In this document: positions 33,139 to 42,169 of the stretch, piece after piece
Position numbering within the stretch: position 1 is the first letter of the stretch
Layout of the letters: every line of letters begins with the position of its first letter
Origin: Pseudidiomarina sediminum DSM 21906
GTDB taxonomy: Bacteria > Pseudomonadota > Gammaproteobacteria > Enterobacterales > Alteromonadaceae
DNA length: 64,000 bases
Assembly (NCBI RefSeq): GCF_000423165.1
Contig: NZ_AUHL01000005.1
Span: 248,001-312,000 of the forward strand
Reading direction: 5' to 3'
Translations under genes and position numbers: made by a program
The notes under the pieces: model-generated
The model's input: only the letters and a program-made list of their open reading frames with translations
What the model was told of the DNA's origin: nothing
The model's database searches: none

Positions 33139-33171
33139 TTCGCTGCTTGGCGGCAAGAGCTAAGCAGCGAA
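33139..33171. other. Stem-loop between the porin gene and fadH
   Basis: Arms TTCGCTGCTT (33139-33148) and AAGCAGCGAA (33162-33171) are perfectly complementary, and the loop can pair further (GGC/GCT side). There is no clear T run after it on the minus strand, so it may be an mRNA-stabilising or weak termination structure at the end of the betT-porin transcript. Confidence 0.5.
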
Positions 33172-33194
33172 TCTTTCTCTCGGTACAGGTTATC

Positions 33195-34601
33195 TTAGAA
33201 ATAATAACCGATATTGATATTAAAACGTGTTTTGGTTTCATCGGCGTCACCCATCATTGAACCACCGACAAATGGCTGATTCTTGGCCGTGACCAAATCG
33301 AAGTAGGTGTAGAGTCCACCGGCGGTCACCGCCATCCCGAGCACGTTCATAATGGTGTCTTCCGAGCCGCCACGTTTGTTGGTCATCCAACTGTAATCAT
33401 TGTAAAAGGTTAAGTTGGTGACCGGGCCCCATTGCACTGGCAAGCTGTACGCAATGTTTGCCGTGTACAAAGTTGCCTGACTTGGAATCGTGTCATAAAA
33501 CGCGTAGGCGCCAACCACAATGCCGTCATTCGCCATATCCATGGCATAGTCATAGTGGCTTACTTGGCCCATAAAGGTCCAACGGTCGACCGAATAGACG
33601 CCATGAGCGGCCCAAGCACTGCGCTCACCCACGTTCTGGGTGCCGTCATTCATGTCACCGTATTGACCCGACACGCCAAACTCAAAGCTTTGGTCGTGAC
33701 CCCATTGATACTTTCGTGCAACCCGTGCGGCAAAACTATTGGCTTCCGCCACGGCTAAGGTGGGGGTGTCGTAAAGGTCTTCACCGGCAAGTCGCACACC
33801 GAGCGCGTCGTAGGCATAGCGATCTTCACGCTGACTGACAAAACCGTCGACCCCGCCTTGCTCGTCATTCTTAAAGAAGGCGATATCAAAGTCCCAATCA
33901 TCATCACGGTACAAGAGTTTTACTCCAGCATCGTGATCATCCTCGAGTCCAACGTAAAAGTTTGAACTAAAGAAGTAGCTGTTTGAGTTATATGGCGTCA
34001 TGCCAAAGGGTACTTTGGTGATACCAATCTGACCTTGCCATTGATCGGTAAAGTTATAACCGACCCAAGCATGTTGCACCGCATCCATGTATTGAAACCA
34101 GCGATATTGGGCGGACAGCACAACGTCACCAATGGTGCCGCTATAGTCAATCCGCACCAAATCAAAGTCCAGATCGCCACCGCGATCTTTGTTCGCAGTA
34201 TTGTAATCTTCCCACACATACTGCGCCCGCACCGCACCACCAATCCGAATCGGTGCATTTTCAGCAGCAGCAATGTCATCCTCTAACTGCGCCACACGTT
34301 TGGCCAATGGCGACGTTTGAGCAGCTTGTCGCGGTGCAACAGCTGTGGTTTGTGTCGCGCTTTGCGCAACTGGGGTTGTGGTACTTGCGACCGCGGTAGT
34401 AGAGGTCGCTTGCTGCTCCTCTTCAGCTACTGTCGCATCAGCAAGTTGCTGCTCAAGTTCCTCCACCCGCTGCTGCAATTTTTGCACCTGTTCAAAAAGC
34501 TGTGCAAGCTGTGCGTCACTTAATTCCTGCGGCGCTTGCCATGCGTAGCTTGGCGCACTGACGAGCGCCGCTATCGATAAAGCTAACCATTGCTTTTTCA
34601 T
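33195..34601 (-). CDS. Outer-membrane porin with N-terminal coiled coil
   Basis: A 468-residue outer-membrane protein: signal peptide to about SYAWQ, an alpha-helical coiled coil (QLAQLFEQVQKLQQRVEELE), a Thr/Ala/Val-rich low-complexity linker, and a beta-barrel rich in alternating aromatic strands ending in GYYF with the C-terminal aromatic needed for BAM insertion. This resembles phosphate-selective or trimeric anion-type porins; the solute is unknown. The second of two adjacent ATG codons is preferred because AAGGAG lies five bases before it. It follows the betT-like gene by about ten bases, so the two probably share one mRNA. Confidence 0.85.
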   Translation of the reverse strand: MKKQWLALSIAALVSAPSYAWQAPQELSDAQLAQLFEQVQKLQQRVEELEQQLADATVAEEEQQATSTTAVASTTTPVAQSATQTTAVAPRQAAQTSPLAKRVAQLEDDIAAAENAPIRIGGAVRAQYVWEDYNTANKDRGGDLDFDLVRIDYSGTIGDVVLSAQYRWFQYMDAVQHAWVGYNFTDQWQGQIGITKVPFGMTPYNSNSYFFSSNFYVGLEDDHDAGVKLLYRDDDWDFDIAFFKNDEQGGVDGFVSQREDRYAYDALGVRLAGEDLYDTPTLAVAEANSFAARVARKYQWGHDQSFEFGVSGQYGDMNDGTQNVGERSAWAAHGVYSVDRWTFMGQVSHYDYAMDMANDGIVVGAYAFYDTIPSQATLYTANIAYSLPVQWGPVTNLTFYNDYSWMTNKRGGSEDTIMNVLGMAVTAGGLYTYFDLVTAKNQPFVGGSMMGDADETKTRFNINIGYYF

Positions 34602-34610
34602 CATCTCTCC

Positions 34611-36584
34611 TTAACGCAGCACGTGTAAAAAGTGCATATGTTTATGGTAGTGATCGATGACATCGCCAATCACTGCGTCCGTTGACCAACCCAAAATATC
34701 GTAGTTTTGCCCACCTTCGCGCAGGTGCACTTCAGCACGATAGTATTTTTGCTCTTCGGCAACGTCTTCTTGCGCTTCATCTTCCTCAAGGCGTACAAAC
34801 GCTGGTTGCACGTGTGAGGCCAAATGCACTTGGTAAATAAAGTCGATTTCATCCCCATGAACTACCTTCAACTCCATGTTGTCTTGGTCGTCAATTGTTA
34901 ACTTCACCGTTAAGCCGCTTTCACGCATTTCTTCTGCGACTTCTTCAAACGCCGGTCTCACAACTTTTTGCAAAAACCGTCGGCCGACATTCTTGCTCGG
35001 GAAATCAATAATATTGTGTAAGCGTTGACGCCAGTTCTTGTTACTTACCGAGGTATTGGTCAGGTAGTTATTTTGCAGCGCTTCTTTCTTGTGTAAGTCA
35101 ACCCGCAAAGCTTTCACTAAGCCGTAGGTGGCAAACATCAGCACTATGGTAAACGGCAAAGCACTGGCAATCGTCATGGTCTGCAACGCCCCCAGCCCAC
35201 CGGCAAGGAGAAGAATGATCGCCACCACGCCCTCGGTACTGGCCCAGAAAATACGCTGCCAAGCTGGGGTATCATCACGACCATTCGAGCACAGCATATC
35301 GACAACCATAGAGCCTGAGTCCGATGAGGTAACGAAGAACACCACCACCATCACCGTTGCCAATCCTGACAAGAAGGTACTAAAGGGGAAATTCTCAAGG
35401 AACAAGAATAACGCCTGTGACTCATCTTCTTGGACTAACCGAGCAAGACTTTCTGCGCCTTGGTTCATGATCATCTCAATCGCCGAGTTACCGAAAAAGG
35501 TCATCCACATTAAGGTGAAGCCAGCTGGCACCAACAACACGCCAGAAACGAACTCACGAATGGTACGGCCACGTGAAACACGCGCAATAAAGAGCCCGAC
35601 AAAAGGCGCCCAGCTTAACCACCAGCCCCAATAGAGTAGCGTCCAACCGCCAATCCAATCGGTTTTCTCATAGGCAAATAAATTAAAGGTATTGCTCACG
35701 ATATCTGATACATAGGCCCCGGTGTTTTGCACAAAGGCCTGTAACAAGAATACCGTTGGCCCCATGATTAAAATGAACACCAGTAACAGCACCGCCAGCC
35801 CCATATTGAGCTCAGACAAACGGCGGATACCTTTATCTAGACCCGTAGTTACCGACACAATCGCTAATAAGGTAACACCAACAACTAAGCCGACCTGCAC
35901 CAAATTCGAAACTGGAATACCAAAGAGGTAGCCCAAACCTGAGTTAATCTGCGCAACACCATAACCCAGTGAGGTTGCCACCCCGAACACCGTACTGATC
36001 ACCGCGAACACATCCACCGCGTGCCCAATAGGTCCATAAATCTTGTCGCCAATCATTGGGTATAAGGCGGAGCGTAGGGTCAACGGCAAATTGTGGCGGT
36101 AGGCGAAGAATGCCAAGATCAATGCCACAATTGCGTAGATCGCCCAAGCATGTAGGCCCCAATGGAAGAAAGTAATCTTCATTGCTTCTCGTGCCGCTTC
36201 AGCGGTTCCCGCTTCTACCACAGGAGGGGCGAGAAAATGCATGACCGGTTCGGCCACCCCGAAGAACATTAAGCCGATACCCATACCGGCAGAGAACAAC
36301 ATCGAGAACCATGTCAAACGAGAGTAGTCCGGTTCGGCATGGTCAGGACCGAGTTTAATCGTACCGAACTGAGAAAAGCCTAAGTACACCACCGAGATCA
36401 AGATCACGGCCACCGCTAATACATAGAACCAACTGGCATTACCTATGATGGCGGATTGTACGCTTTGAAAGGCACTATCTGCGGTTTTTGGGAAAATCGC
36501 GGTAAACAATAACAGAAGGGAAATTAGTCCGGCTGCACTGTAAAACACGGGAGGGTTCAGACGTGCTTTATCATGAGACGCCAT
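34611..36584 (-). CDS. betT: BCCT-family choline/betaine transporter (BetT-like)
   Basis: A 657-residue secondary transporter with twelve predicted helices. BCCT landmarks are GMGIGLMFFGVAEP and the conserved tryptophan segment WTLLYWGWWLSWAPFVGLF. A hydrophilic C-terminal domain of about 160 residues follows, as in E. coli BetT (677), where it tunes activity to osmotic stress. The likely role is uptake of choline or glycine betaine for osmoprotection in saline habitats. betA, betB and betI are not nearby. It has its own promoter, and a porin gene follows closely. Confidence 0.92.
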   Translation of the reverse strand: MASHDKARLNPPVFYSAAGLISLLLLFTAIFPKTADSAFQSVQSAIIGNASWFYVLAVAVILISVVYLGFSQFGTIKLGPDHAEPDYSRLTWFSMLFSAGMGIGLMFFGVAEPVMHFLAPPVVEAGTAEAAREAMKITFFHWGLHAWAIYAIVALILAFFAYRHNLPLTLRSALYPMIGDKIYGPIGHAVDVFAVISTVFGVATSLGYGVAQINSGLGYLFGIPVSNLVQVGLVVGVTLLAIVSVTTGLDKGIRRLSELNMGLAVLLLVFILIMGPTVFLLQAFVQNTGAYVSDIVSNTFNLFAYEKTDWIGGWTLLYWGWWLSWAPFVGLFIARVSRGRTIREFVSGVLLVPAGFTLMWMTFFGNSAIEMIMNQGAESLARLVQEDESQALFLFLENFPFSTFLSGLATVMVVVFFVTSSDSGSMVVDMLCSNGRDDTPAWQRIFWASTEGVVAIILLLAGGLGALQTMTIASALPFTIVLMFATYGLVKALRVDLHKKEALQNNYLTNTSVSNKNWRQRLHNIIDFPSKNVGRRFLQKVVRPAFEEVAEEMRESGLTVKLTIDDQDNMELKVVHGDEIDFIYQVHLASHVQPAFVRLEEDEAQEDVAEEQKYYRAEVHLREGGQNYDILGWSTDAVIGDVIDHYHKHMHFLHVLR

Positions 36585-36621
36585 GCTCGCTGCTCCTTAT
36601 ACGTTGTTTTAATAACGATAT

Positions 36622-36650
36622 ATTATAAGGGCTTAGAAAATTAATGCGAA
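36622..36650 (-). promoter_or_regulatory. Promoter of the betT-porin unit
   Basis: On the minus strand TTCGCA (36645-36650) and a perfect TATAAT (36622-36627) are separated by 17 bases. It lies between the S10 operon terminator and betT, so betT transcription is independent of the ribosomal genes. Confidence 0.65.
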
Positions 36651-36667
36651 TCGCACAAAAAACAAAC

Positions 36668-36698
36668 ACAAAAAAAACCCCCTCAAGTGAGGGGGCTT
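36668..36698 (-). terminator. Terminator of the S10 operon
   Basis: Arms GCCCCCTC and GAGGGGG around a short loop, followed by nine T residues on the minus strand. It lies about 30 bases after the rpsQ stop and shows that the operon ends here and does not continue into rplN. Confidence 0.9.
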
Positions 36699-36730
36699 TG
36701 ATGCTTTTGTCTATCTTTTCGCAATTGCGA

Positions 36731-36994
36731 TTAGATAGTTACAGCGCGCTCTACAATTTCAACTAATGCCCAAGACTTGGTCTTAGAAACTGGACGCGTT
36801 TCGCGAATGATCACGAGGTCGCCAGTGTTGCATGAGTTGTCTTCGTCATGTGCGTGAAGCTTCGTCGTACGAGTAATGTACTTACCGTAGACTGGGTGTT
36901 TTACCCGGCGCTCAACAGCAACAGTGATAGACTTGTCCATCTTGTTGCTTGTCACACGACCTTGCACAGTACGAACACGTTTTTCTTCAGCCAT
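36731..36994 (-). CDS. rpsQ: 30S ribosomal protein S17
   Basis: An 87-residue S17 (E. coli 84) with [18 protein letters not shown] and the OB-fold segment. A primary 16S rRNA binder. Its ATG overlaps the rpmC stop (TAATG). It is the last gene of the S10 operon and is followed by a terminator. Confidence 0.98.
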   Translation of the reverse strand: MAEEKRVRTVQGRVTSNKMDKSITVAVERRVKHPVYGKYITRTTKLHAHDEDNSCNTGDLVIIRETRPVSKTKSWALVEIVERAVTI

Positions 36995-37185
36995 TACGCA
37001 CCTGCCTTCTGATTCAAAATAGTTTTCACACGTGCGATATCACGACGCACTTGCTTCAACTGGTGAGTTTGATTCAGCTGACCAGTCGCTGCTTGCATAC
37101 GCAGATTAAACTGCTCACGACGCAAACCTAACAACTCTTCTTGCAGCTGCTCAACGGTTTTTTCATTCAGTTCGTTCGCTTTCAT
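36994..37185 (-). CDS. rpmC: 50S ribosomal protein L29
   Basis: A 63-residue L29 (same length as E. coli), two long helices, start [18 protein letters not shown]. It lies at the exit tunnel near the SRP binding site. One-base overlaps with rplP and rpsQ indicate coupled translation. Confidence 0.98.
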   Translation of the reverse strand: MKANELNEKTVEQLQEELLGLRREQFNLRMQAATGQLNQTHQLKQVRRDIARVKTILNQKAGA

Positions 37186-37598
37186 TACATCACCGTCCGA
37201 GATACAAAGGTAGTTTTGAATGGCAGCTTACGTGCTGCAAGAGTGAACGCTTCACGCGCTAGCTCTTCCGAAACACCGTCCATTTCATACAGGACGCGGC
37301 CTGGCTGAATTTGGGCTACCCAATATTCCACGCTACCTTTACCTTTACCCATCCGCACTTCAAGAGGCTTCTTGGTAATTGGCTTGTCTGGGAAAACGCG
37401 GATCCAGATTTTACCCTGACGTTTCACGTGACGCGTCATAGCACGACGAGCCGCTTCGATTTGACGCGCAGTCATGCGACCACGGTCAACAGCTTTCAAA
37501 CCGAAAGTACCGAAGCTAACTTTGTTACCTGCTTGCGCCAGACCACGGTTGCGGCCTTTGTGAACCTTACGGAATTTTGTACGCTTTGGTTGTAACAT
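37185..37598 (-). CDS. rplP: 50S ribosomal protein L16
   Basis: A 137-residue L16 (E. coli 136), start [19 protein letters not shown]. It contacts tRNAs near the A site. It has the conserved Arg in the KGRNRG to [14 protein letters not shown] region that is hydroxylated by YcfD in relatives. Confidence 0.98.
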   Translation of the reverse strand: MLQPKRTKFRKVHKGRNRGLAQAGNKVSFGTFGLKAVDRGRMTARQIEAARRAMTRHVKRQGKIWIRVFPDKPITKKPLEVRMGKGKGSVEYWVAQIQPGRVLYEMDGVSEELAREAFTLAARKLPFKTTFVSRTVM

Positions 37599-37609
37599 CT
37601 AGTCTCTCC

Positions 37610-38296
37610 TTACTTGCGGCCTTTAGGGCGTTTCGCTGGAGCTTGTGGTTTTTCTTCAACTGGCATGCCGCCAAGTACTTCACCACGGAAGATCCAAACT
37701 TTCACACCGATGATACCATAAGTAGTGTTAGCTTCTGCTGTTGCATAGTCGATGTCCGCACGCAATGTGTGCAATGGAACACGACCTTCACGATACCATT
37801 CAGAACGTGCGATTTCTGCACCGCCCAAACGGCCGCTAACTTCTACTTTGATACCCTTGGCACCAAGACGCATTGCGTTTTGTACCGCGCGCTTCATTGC
37901 ACGACGGAACATAACACGACGCTCAAGCTGACCAGCGATATTTTCGCCAACCAATTGCGCATCCAATTCTGGTTTACGCACTTCTGAAATGTTGATTTGA
38001 GCTGGAACACCAGTCAATTTAGAAACTGCTTGACGCAACTTCTCAACATCTTCACCTTTCTTACCGATAACCACGCCTGGACGTGCAGTATGAATGGTGA
38101 CACGAATGCTCTTCGCAGGACGCTCAATAACGATGCGAGAAACTGAAGCGTTGCTCAGTTGCTTCTGCAACATTTGGCGAACCTGGTGATCACTGTGCAG
38201 GTTATCAGCAAAATCTTTTGTATTCGCGAACCAGGTTGCATTCCATGGTTTGGTGATACCTAGGCGAATACCATTAGGATGTACTTTCTGACCCAT
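37610..38296 (-). CDS. rpsC: 30S ribosomal protein S3
   Basis: A 228-residue S3 with the KH domain ([18 protein letters not shown]) and the C-terminal domain; it forms part of the mRNA entry channel. The tail is Lys/Pro-rich. E. coli S3 is 233 residues. Confidence 0.98.
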   Translation of the reverse strand: MGQKVHPNGIRLGITKPWNATWFANTKDFADNLHSDHQVRQMLQKQLSNASVSRIVIERPAKSIRVTIHTARPGVVIGKKGEDVEKLRQAVSKLTGVPAQINISEVRKPELDAQLVGENIAGQLERRVMFRRAMKRAVQNAMRLGAKGIKVEVSGRLGGAEIARSEWYREGRVPLHTLRADIDYATAEANTTYGIIGVKVWIFRGEVLGGMPVEEKPQAPAKRPKGRK

Positions 38297-38306
38297 AACT
38301 TATCTC

Positions 38307-38639
38307 CTAGCTATCTGATACAACCACAGTAATGTGGCTGGTACGCTTAAAGATACGATCAGCACGACCTTTCGCACGAGGCTTGATGCGTTTCATGGTA
38401 GGACCTTCGTCAACCATTACTTTAGCAACTTTCAACTCGTCGATGTCGGCACCTTCGTTGTGCTCAGCATTCGCGATAGCTGACTCCAACACCTTTTTCA
38501 ACAGACCAGCTGCATCTTTAGGGCTGTAGTTCAGGATATCCAGCGCTTTCGCTACTGGTAAACCGCGAATTTGGTCAGCAACCAACCGGCCTTTCTGCGC
38601 AGATAGGCGGGCAAACTTGTGAATAGCAATAGCTTCCAT
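38307..38639 (-). CDS. rplV: 50S ribosomal protein L22
   Basis: A 110-residue L22, same length as in E. coli, beginning [20 protein letters not shown]. Its beta hairpin ([15 protein letters not shown]) lines the exit tunnel, where macrolide-resistance changes arise in other species; no deletion is seen here. Confidence 0.98.
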   Translation of the reverse strand: MEAIAIHKFARLSAQKGRLVADQIRGLPVAKALDILNYSPKDAAGLLKKVLESAIANAEHNEGADIDELKVAKVMVDEGPTMKRIKPRAKGRADRIFKRTSHITVVVSDS

Positions 38640-38651
38640 CTTTTGTCTCCC

Positions 38652-38930
38652 TTACCGTTTCTTCGCTTTCTTATCCGCAGCGTGGCCACGGTAAGTGCGG
38701 GTTGGTGCAAATTCACCAAGCTTGTGACCAATCATTTCGTCAGAAACGAAAACTGGTACGTGCTGGCGACCGTTATGAACAGCGATTGTAAGGCCGATCA
38801 TATCAGGGATAATCATTGAACGACGAGACCAAGTTTTAATAGGCTTCTTGTCCCCGGCTTCCAACGCTTTCTCCACCTTATTCAGCAGGTGAAGGTCGAT
38901 AAATGGACCTTTTTTAAGAGAACGTGGCAT
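38652..38930 (-). CDS. rpsS: 30S ribosomal protein S19
   Basis: A 92-residue S19, starting [16 protein letters not shown] with the conserved [16 protein letters not shown]. It sits in the 30S head and works with S13; RimM assists its assembly. Confidence 0.98.
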   Translation of the reverse strand: MPRSLKKGPFIDLHLLNKVEKALEAGDKKPIKTWSRRSMIIPDMIGLTIAVHNGRQHVPVFVSDEMIGHKLGEFAPTRTYRGHAADKKAKKR

Positions 38931-38946
38931 GTTTAATCCTCAACTC

Positions 38947-39771
38947 TTATTTGTTGCGACGACGTACGATGAACTTATCAGTACGCTTGTTCTTACGGGT
39001 CTTATAACCCTTAGTCGGTGTACCCCAAGGAGTAACCGGATGACGACCACCTGAAGTACGGCCTTCACCACCACCATGCGGGTGATCAACTGGGTTCATC
39101 GCCACACCACGAACGGTAGGACGAACACCACGCCAGCGCATTGCACCAGCTTTACCCAATTGACGCAGCATGTGTTCTGCGTTGCCGACTTCACCGATGG
39201 TTGCACGACAATCCGACTGGATGCGGCGAACTTCGCCAGAACGCAGACGTAGAGTGACGTAATCGCCATCGCGAGCCAAAAGCTGTACATAAGCACCAGC
39301 TGAACGAGCCAGCTGTGCGCCTTTACCAGGCTTCATTTCGATTGCGTGTACCACAGAACCAACTGGGATATTACGCAATGGTAAAGCGTTACCCGCTTTG
39401 ATTGGTGCATCTGAACCAGACTGGATTTGATCGCCAGCTTTCATGCCCTTAGGAGCAAGAATGTAGCGACGCTCACCGTCTGCATACAGAACCAATGCAA
39501 TGTTTGCTGAACGGTTTGGATCATATTCCAAACGCTCAACTTTCGCAGGGATACCGTCTTTATTACGTTTAAAGTCAACTAAACGGTAGTGGTGTTTGTG
39601 ACCACCGCCGATGTGACGAACCGTAATACGACCGTTGTTGTTACGACCACCTTTCTTGTTGTTTTTATCCAACAAAGGTGCGTAAGGCTTGCCTTTATAC
39701 AGGTCTTCGTTAACCACTTTAACTACGTGGCGACGACCCGGAGACGTAGGCTTACACTTAACTAATGCCAT
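38947..39771 (-). CDS. rplB: 50S ribosomal protein L2
   Basis: A 274-residue L2 (E. coli 273) with the peptidyl-transferase-proximal segment [13 protein letters not shown] including the functionally important histidine. Required for subunit association. Confidence 0.99.
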   Translation of the reverse strand: MALVKCKPTSPGRRHVVKVVNEDLYKGKPYAPLLDKNNKKGGRNNNGRITVRHIGGGHKHHYRLVDFKRNKDGIPAKVERLEYDPNRSANIALVLYADGERRYILAPKGMKAGDQIQSGSDAPIKAGNALPLRNIPVGSVVHAIEMKPGKGAQLARSAGAYVQLLARDGDYVTLRLRSGEVRRIQSDCRATIGEVGNAEHMLRQLGKAGAMRWRGVRPTVRGVAMNPVDHPHGGGEGRTSGGRHPVTPWGTPTKGYKTRKNKRTDKFIVRRRNK

Positions 39772-39785
39772 GTGAATTCCTCCTC

Positions 39786-40088
39786 TTACTCAGCGCCGCC
39801 GACGAAGTCGATGTCAGCACCTTCTTTCAGGGTGACATACGCTTTTTTCCAGTCACTACGCTTACCGAAGCGCATACCGGTGCGTTTGGTTTTGCCTTTC
39901 ACGTTGACAGTGCGAACAGCTTCAACTTCAACTTCAAACAGTTTTTCAACTGCTGCTTTGATTTCAGCTTTGTTAGCAGTCGTCGCTACTTTGAAAACAA
40001 CAGTATTTGCAGTTTCAGCTGCAACAGTTGATTTCTCAGAAACGTGAGGGGCAAGGATCACTTGTAATAAACGTTCTTCACGCATCAT
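39786..40088 (-). CDS. rplW: 50S ribosomal protein L23
   Basis: A 100-residue L23, same length as E. coli, starting [20 protein letters not shown]. It is the docking site for trigger factor and SRP at the tunnel exit. The start overlaps the rplD stop by four bases. Confidence 0.98.
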   Translation of the reverse strand: MMREERLLQVILAPHVSEKSTVAAETANTVVFKVATTANKAEIKAAVEKLFEVEVEAVRTVNVKGKTKRTGMRFGKRSDWKKAYVTLKEGADIDFVGGAE

Positions 40089-40690
40089 GATAATGCCTCC
40101 TCAAGCTGCTTAACTGCGTCCGCAGTCATAAGAACTTTTTCAAAAGCAATCAAGCTAACTGGGTCGATACCCTGAACGTCACGGGCGTCAACTTTGTGCA
40201 GGTTGCGTGAAGCTAAGAACAAGTTTTCGTCAAGTTCTTTGGTCACGATCAACACGTCGTTGAGTTCCATTTCTTTCAATTTAGCAGCAAGTGCCTTTGT
40301 CTTAGGTGCGTCAACACCAAAGCTCTCTACCACGATCAAGCGATCTTGACGAACAAGTTCAGACAAAATGCTTTGCATTGCACCGCGGTACATCTTTTTG
40401 TTTACTTTCTGGTCGTGACTACGCGGTTTAGCTGCGAAAGTCGTACCACCTGAGCGCCAAATTGGGCTACGGATAGTACCCGCACGCGCGCGGCCAGTAC
40501 CTTTCTGACGCCATGGCTTTTTGCCACCGCCAGAAACTTCAGAACGCGTCTTTTGTGCTTTAGAGCCCTGACGAGCACCTGCAGCATAAGCGACAACGAC
40601 TTGATGAATCAAAGCTTCGTTGAACTCACGTCCAAAGGTAGCTTCGGAAACTTCAAGAGCGCCTTTAGCGTCTTTTAATGTTAATTCCAT
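40085..40690 (-). CDS. rplD: 50S ribosomal protein L4
   Basis: A 201-residue L4, same length as E. coli. In E. coli L4 also represses its own S10 operon by acting on the leader at transcription and translation. The ATG at 40690 ([10 protein letters not shown]) is chosen over an in-frame start six bases earlier because GAGGAG lies seven bases upstream and the N terminus matches E. coli L4. A leader hairpin with a T run is present upstream of rpsJ, consistent with this control. Confidence 0.98.
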   Translation of the reverse strand: MELTLKDAKGALEVSEATFGREFNEALIHQVVVAYAAGARQGSKAQKTRSEVSGGGKKPWRQKGTGRARAGTIRSPIWRSGGTTFAAKPRSHDQKVNKKMYRGAMQSILSELVRQDRLIVVESFGVDAPKTKALAAKLKEMELNDVLIVTKELDENLFLASRNLHKVDARDVQGIDPVSLIAFEKVLMTADAVKQLEEALS

Positions 40691-40708
40691 CACCATTCTC
40701 CTCGGACG

Positions 40709-41353
40709 TTACGCCTTAGCCTTGACTGCTGGCTTGATGATTACATCACCACCAGTAGCACCAGGGACAGCGCCGCGAATTAGCAACAAACCACGCTCAG
40801 CGTCAACACGTACAACATCAAGTGTTTGAACGGTTACTTGTTTGTTACCCATTTGGCCTGCCATTTTCTTGCCTTTGAATACCCGACCAGGAGACTGGTT
40901 TTGACCGATAGAACCCGGAGCACGGTGTGACAACGAGTTACCATGGGTAGCGTCCTGAGTACGGAAATTCCAGCGCTTAACAGCACCTTGGAAACCTTTA
41001 CCTTTTGAGGTACCGGTAACGTCTACTTTTTTGGTGTCCGCAAAAATTTCTACGGTGATTTCTGAACCTACTGCGAAATCTTCACCTTCGCCGTCTTCTA
41101 GGCGGAATTCCCAGAGACCACGACCTGCTTCAACACCCGCTTTCGCGAAGTGACCAGCAGCTGGTTTGTTTACGCGGTTCGCTTTTTTGTCACCTGCTGT
41201 AACCTGAAGCGCACGATAGCCGTCTGTTTCCTCAGTTTTAACCTGAGTCACACGGTTAGCAGTCACTTCAATCACAGTAACAGGTACAGAAGCGCCGTCT
41301 TCTTGGAAGACACGTGTCATTCCTACTTTACGACCGACTAGACCAATAGCCAT
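40709..41353 (-). CDS. rplC: 50S ribosomal protein L3
   Basis: A 214-residue L3 (E. coli 209), starting [16 protein letters not shown], with the peptidyl-transferase-proximal loop [18 protein letters not shown] whose Gln is methylated by PrmB in E. coli. An early 50S assembly protein. Confidence 0.98.
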   Translation of the reverse strand: MAIGLVGRKVGMTRVFQEDGASVPVTVIEVTANRVTQVKTEETDGYRALQVTAGDKKANRVNKPAAGHFAKAGVEAGRGLWEFRLEDGEGEDFAVGSEITVEIFADTKKVDVTGTSKGKGFQGAVKRWNFRTQDATHGNSLSHRAPGSIGQNQSPGRVFKGKKMAGQMGNKQVTVQTLDVVRVDAERGLLLIRGAVPGATGGDVIIKPAVKAKA

Positions 41354-41391
41354 TGTTAAAACCTCTCGTGTGTAATCCTATTACTGCCCGA

Positions 41392-41709
<318 letters not shown>

Positions 41710-41749
41710 TCAAAGCCTCAAATAAAGAGCATTTAAAAAAAGAGCACAG

Positions 41750-41786
41750 AAAAAAACCTACACCCTGGCAGCATACCGGGCGAGGT
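41750..41786 (-). promoter_or_regulatory. Putative attenuator hairpin in the S10 leader
   Basis: On the minus strand ACCTCGCCCGG and its partner CCAGGGTGTAGGT (one bulge) form a stem-loop at 41756-41786, followed at once by a run of seven T residues (41750-41756). It lies 46 bases before rpsJ. In E. coli the S10 leader ends in such a hairpin where L4 stimulates termination; that this one works the same way is an inference from position and shape. Confidence 0.6.
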
Positions 41787-41897
41787 ATTTTCAACGAAAA
41801 ATCCATTCAATCCCCTATCGGGACTGCTGTGGCAACCTAACTACCAGCTGCTTTCAACACCGAACACCAAGTGACGGTTCGGCAACTGTGGCCGCGA

Positions 41898-41925
41898 ATT
41901 ATACACGGATTAGGCGGGAAAGCAA
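41898..41925 (-). promoter_or_regulatory. Sigma70 promoter of the S10 operon
   Basis: A perfect TATAAT (41898-41903) is preceded by a 16-base spacer and TTGCTT (41920-41925) on the minus strand, with a GC-rich discriminator after the -10 box (TCGCGGCC). The predicted start near 41891 leaves a leader of about 188 bases. The -35 box is separated by one base from the heptamer repeat array, which therefore takes the place of an UP element. Confidence 0.7.
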
Positions 41926-41926
41926 G

Positions 41927-42045
41927 TTGCTTGTTGCTTGTTGCTTGTTGCTTGTTGCTTGTTGCTTGTTGCTTGTTGCTTGTTGCTTGTTGCTTGTTGC
42001 TTGTTGCTTGTTGCTTGTTGCTTGTTGCTTGTTGCTTGTTGCTTG
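41927..42045. repeat. Heptanucleotide tandem array, 17 perfect copies of TTGCTTG
   Basis: Seventeen uninterrupted, identical copies of the 7-base unit TTGCTTG (plus strand; CAAGCAA on minus) fill 119 bases between the S10 promoter and the dipeptidase gene. All copies are perfect, which points to recent slippage. The unit is not a multiple of three, so both strands stay open in all phases with a seven-residue repeat, but there is no ribosome site. The rest of the 466-base intergenic region is the S10 leader on one side and about 120 bases with eroded inverted copies on the other. Confidence 0.97.
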
Positions 42046-42133
42046 TTAACAGCAAATCCCGACCCACAACCCAACACAAGCTTATTTCGTTTTTTCTTTG
42101 CGCTGTTTTGGCTTTGTTTTTCGCTTTTTCAAA

Positions 42134-42158
42134 CAGCAAGCAACAAACAACAAGCAAC
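42134..42158. repeat. Degenerate inverted copies of the heptamer
   Basis: CAGCAAGCAACAAACAACAAGCAAC-like sequence lies just after the dipeptidase stop. It is the reverse complement of the heptamer array with a few changes, so a transcript leaving the dipeptidase gene could fold back on the array, with a loop of about 88 bases, into a stem of about 20 pairs. Confidence 0.7.
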
Positions 42159-42169
42159 GAATAACGAAC

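Noticed and set aside
33139-33171. Stem-loop taken as a strong terminator
   Set aside because: The arms are good but no T run follows on the minus strand, so it is reported only as a stem-loop.
35128-35634. 168-codon frame antisense to the betT-like gene
   Set aside because: Shadow of a hydrophobic membrane-protein gene; no start signal and no recognisable domain.
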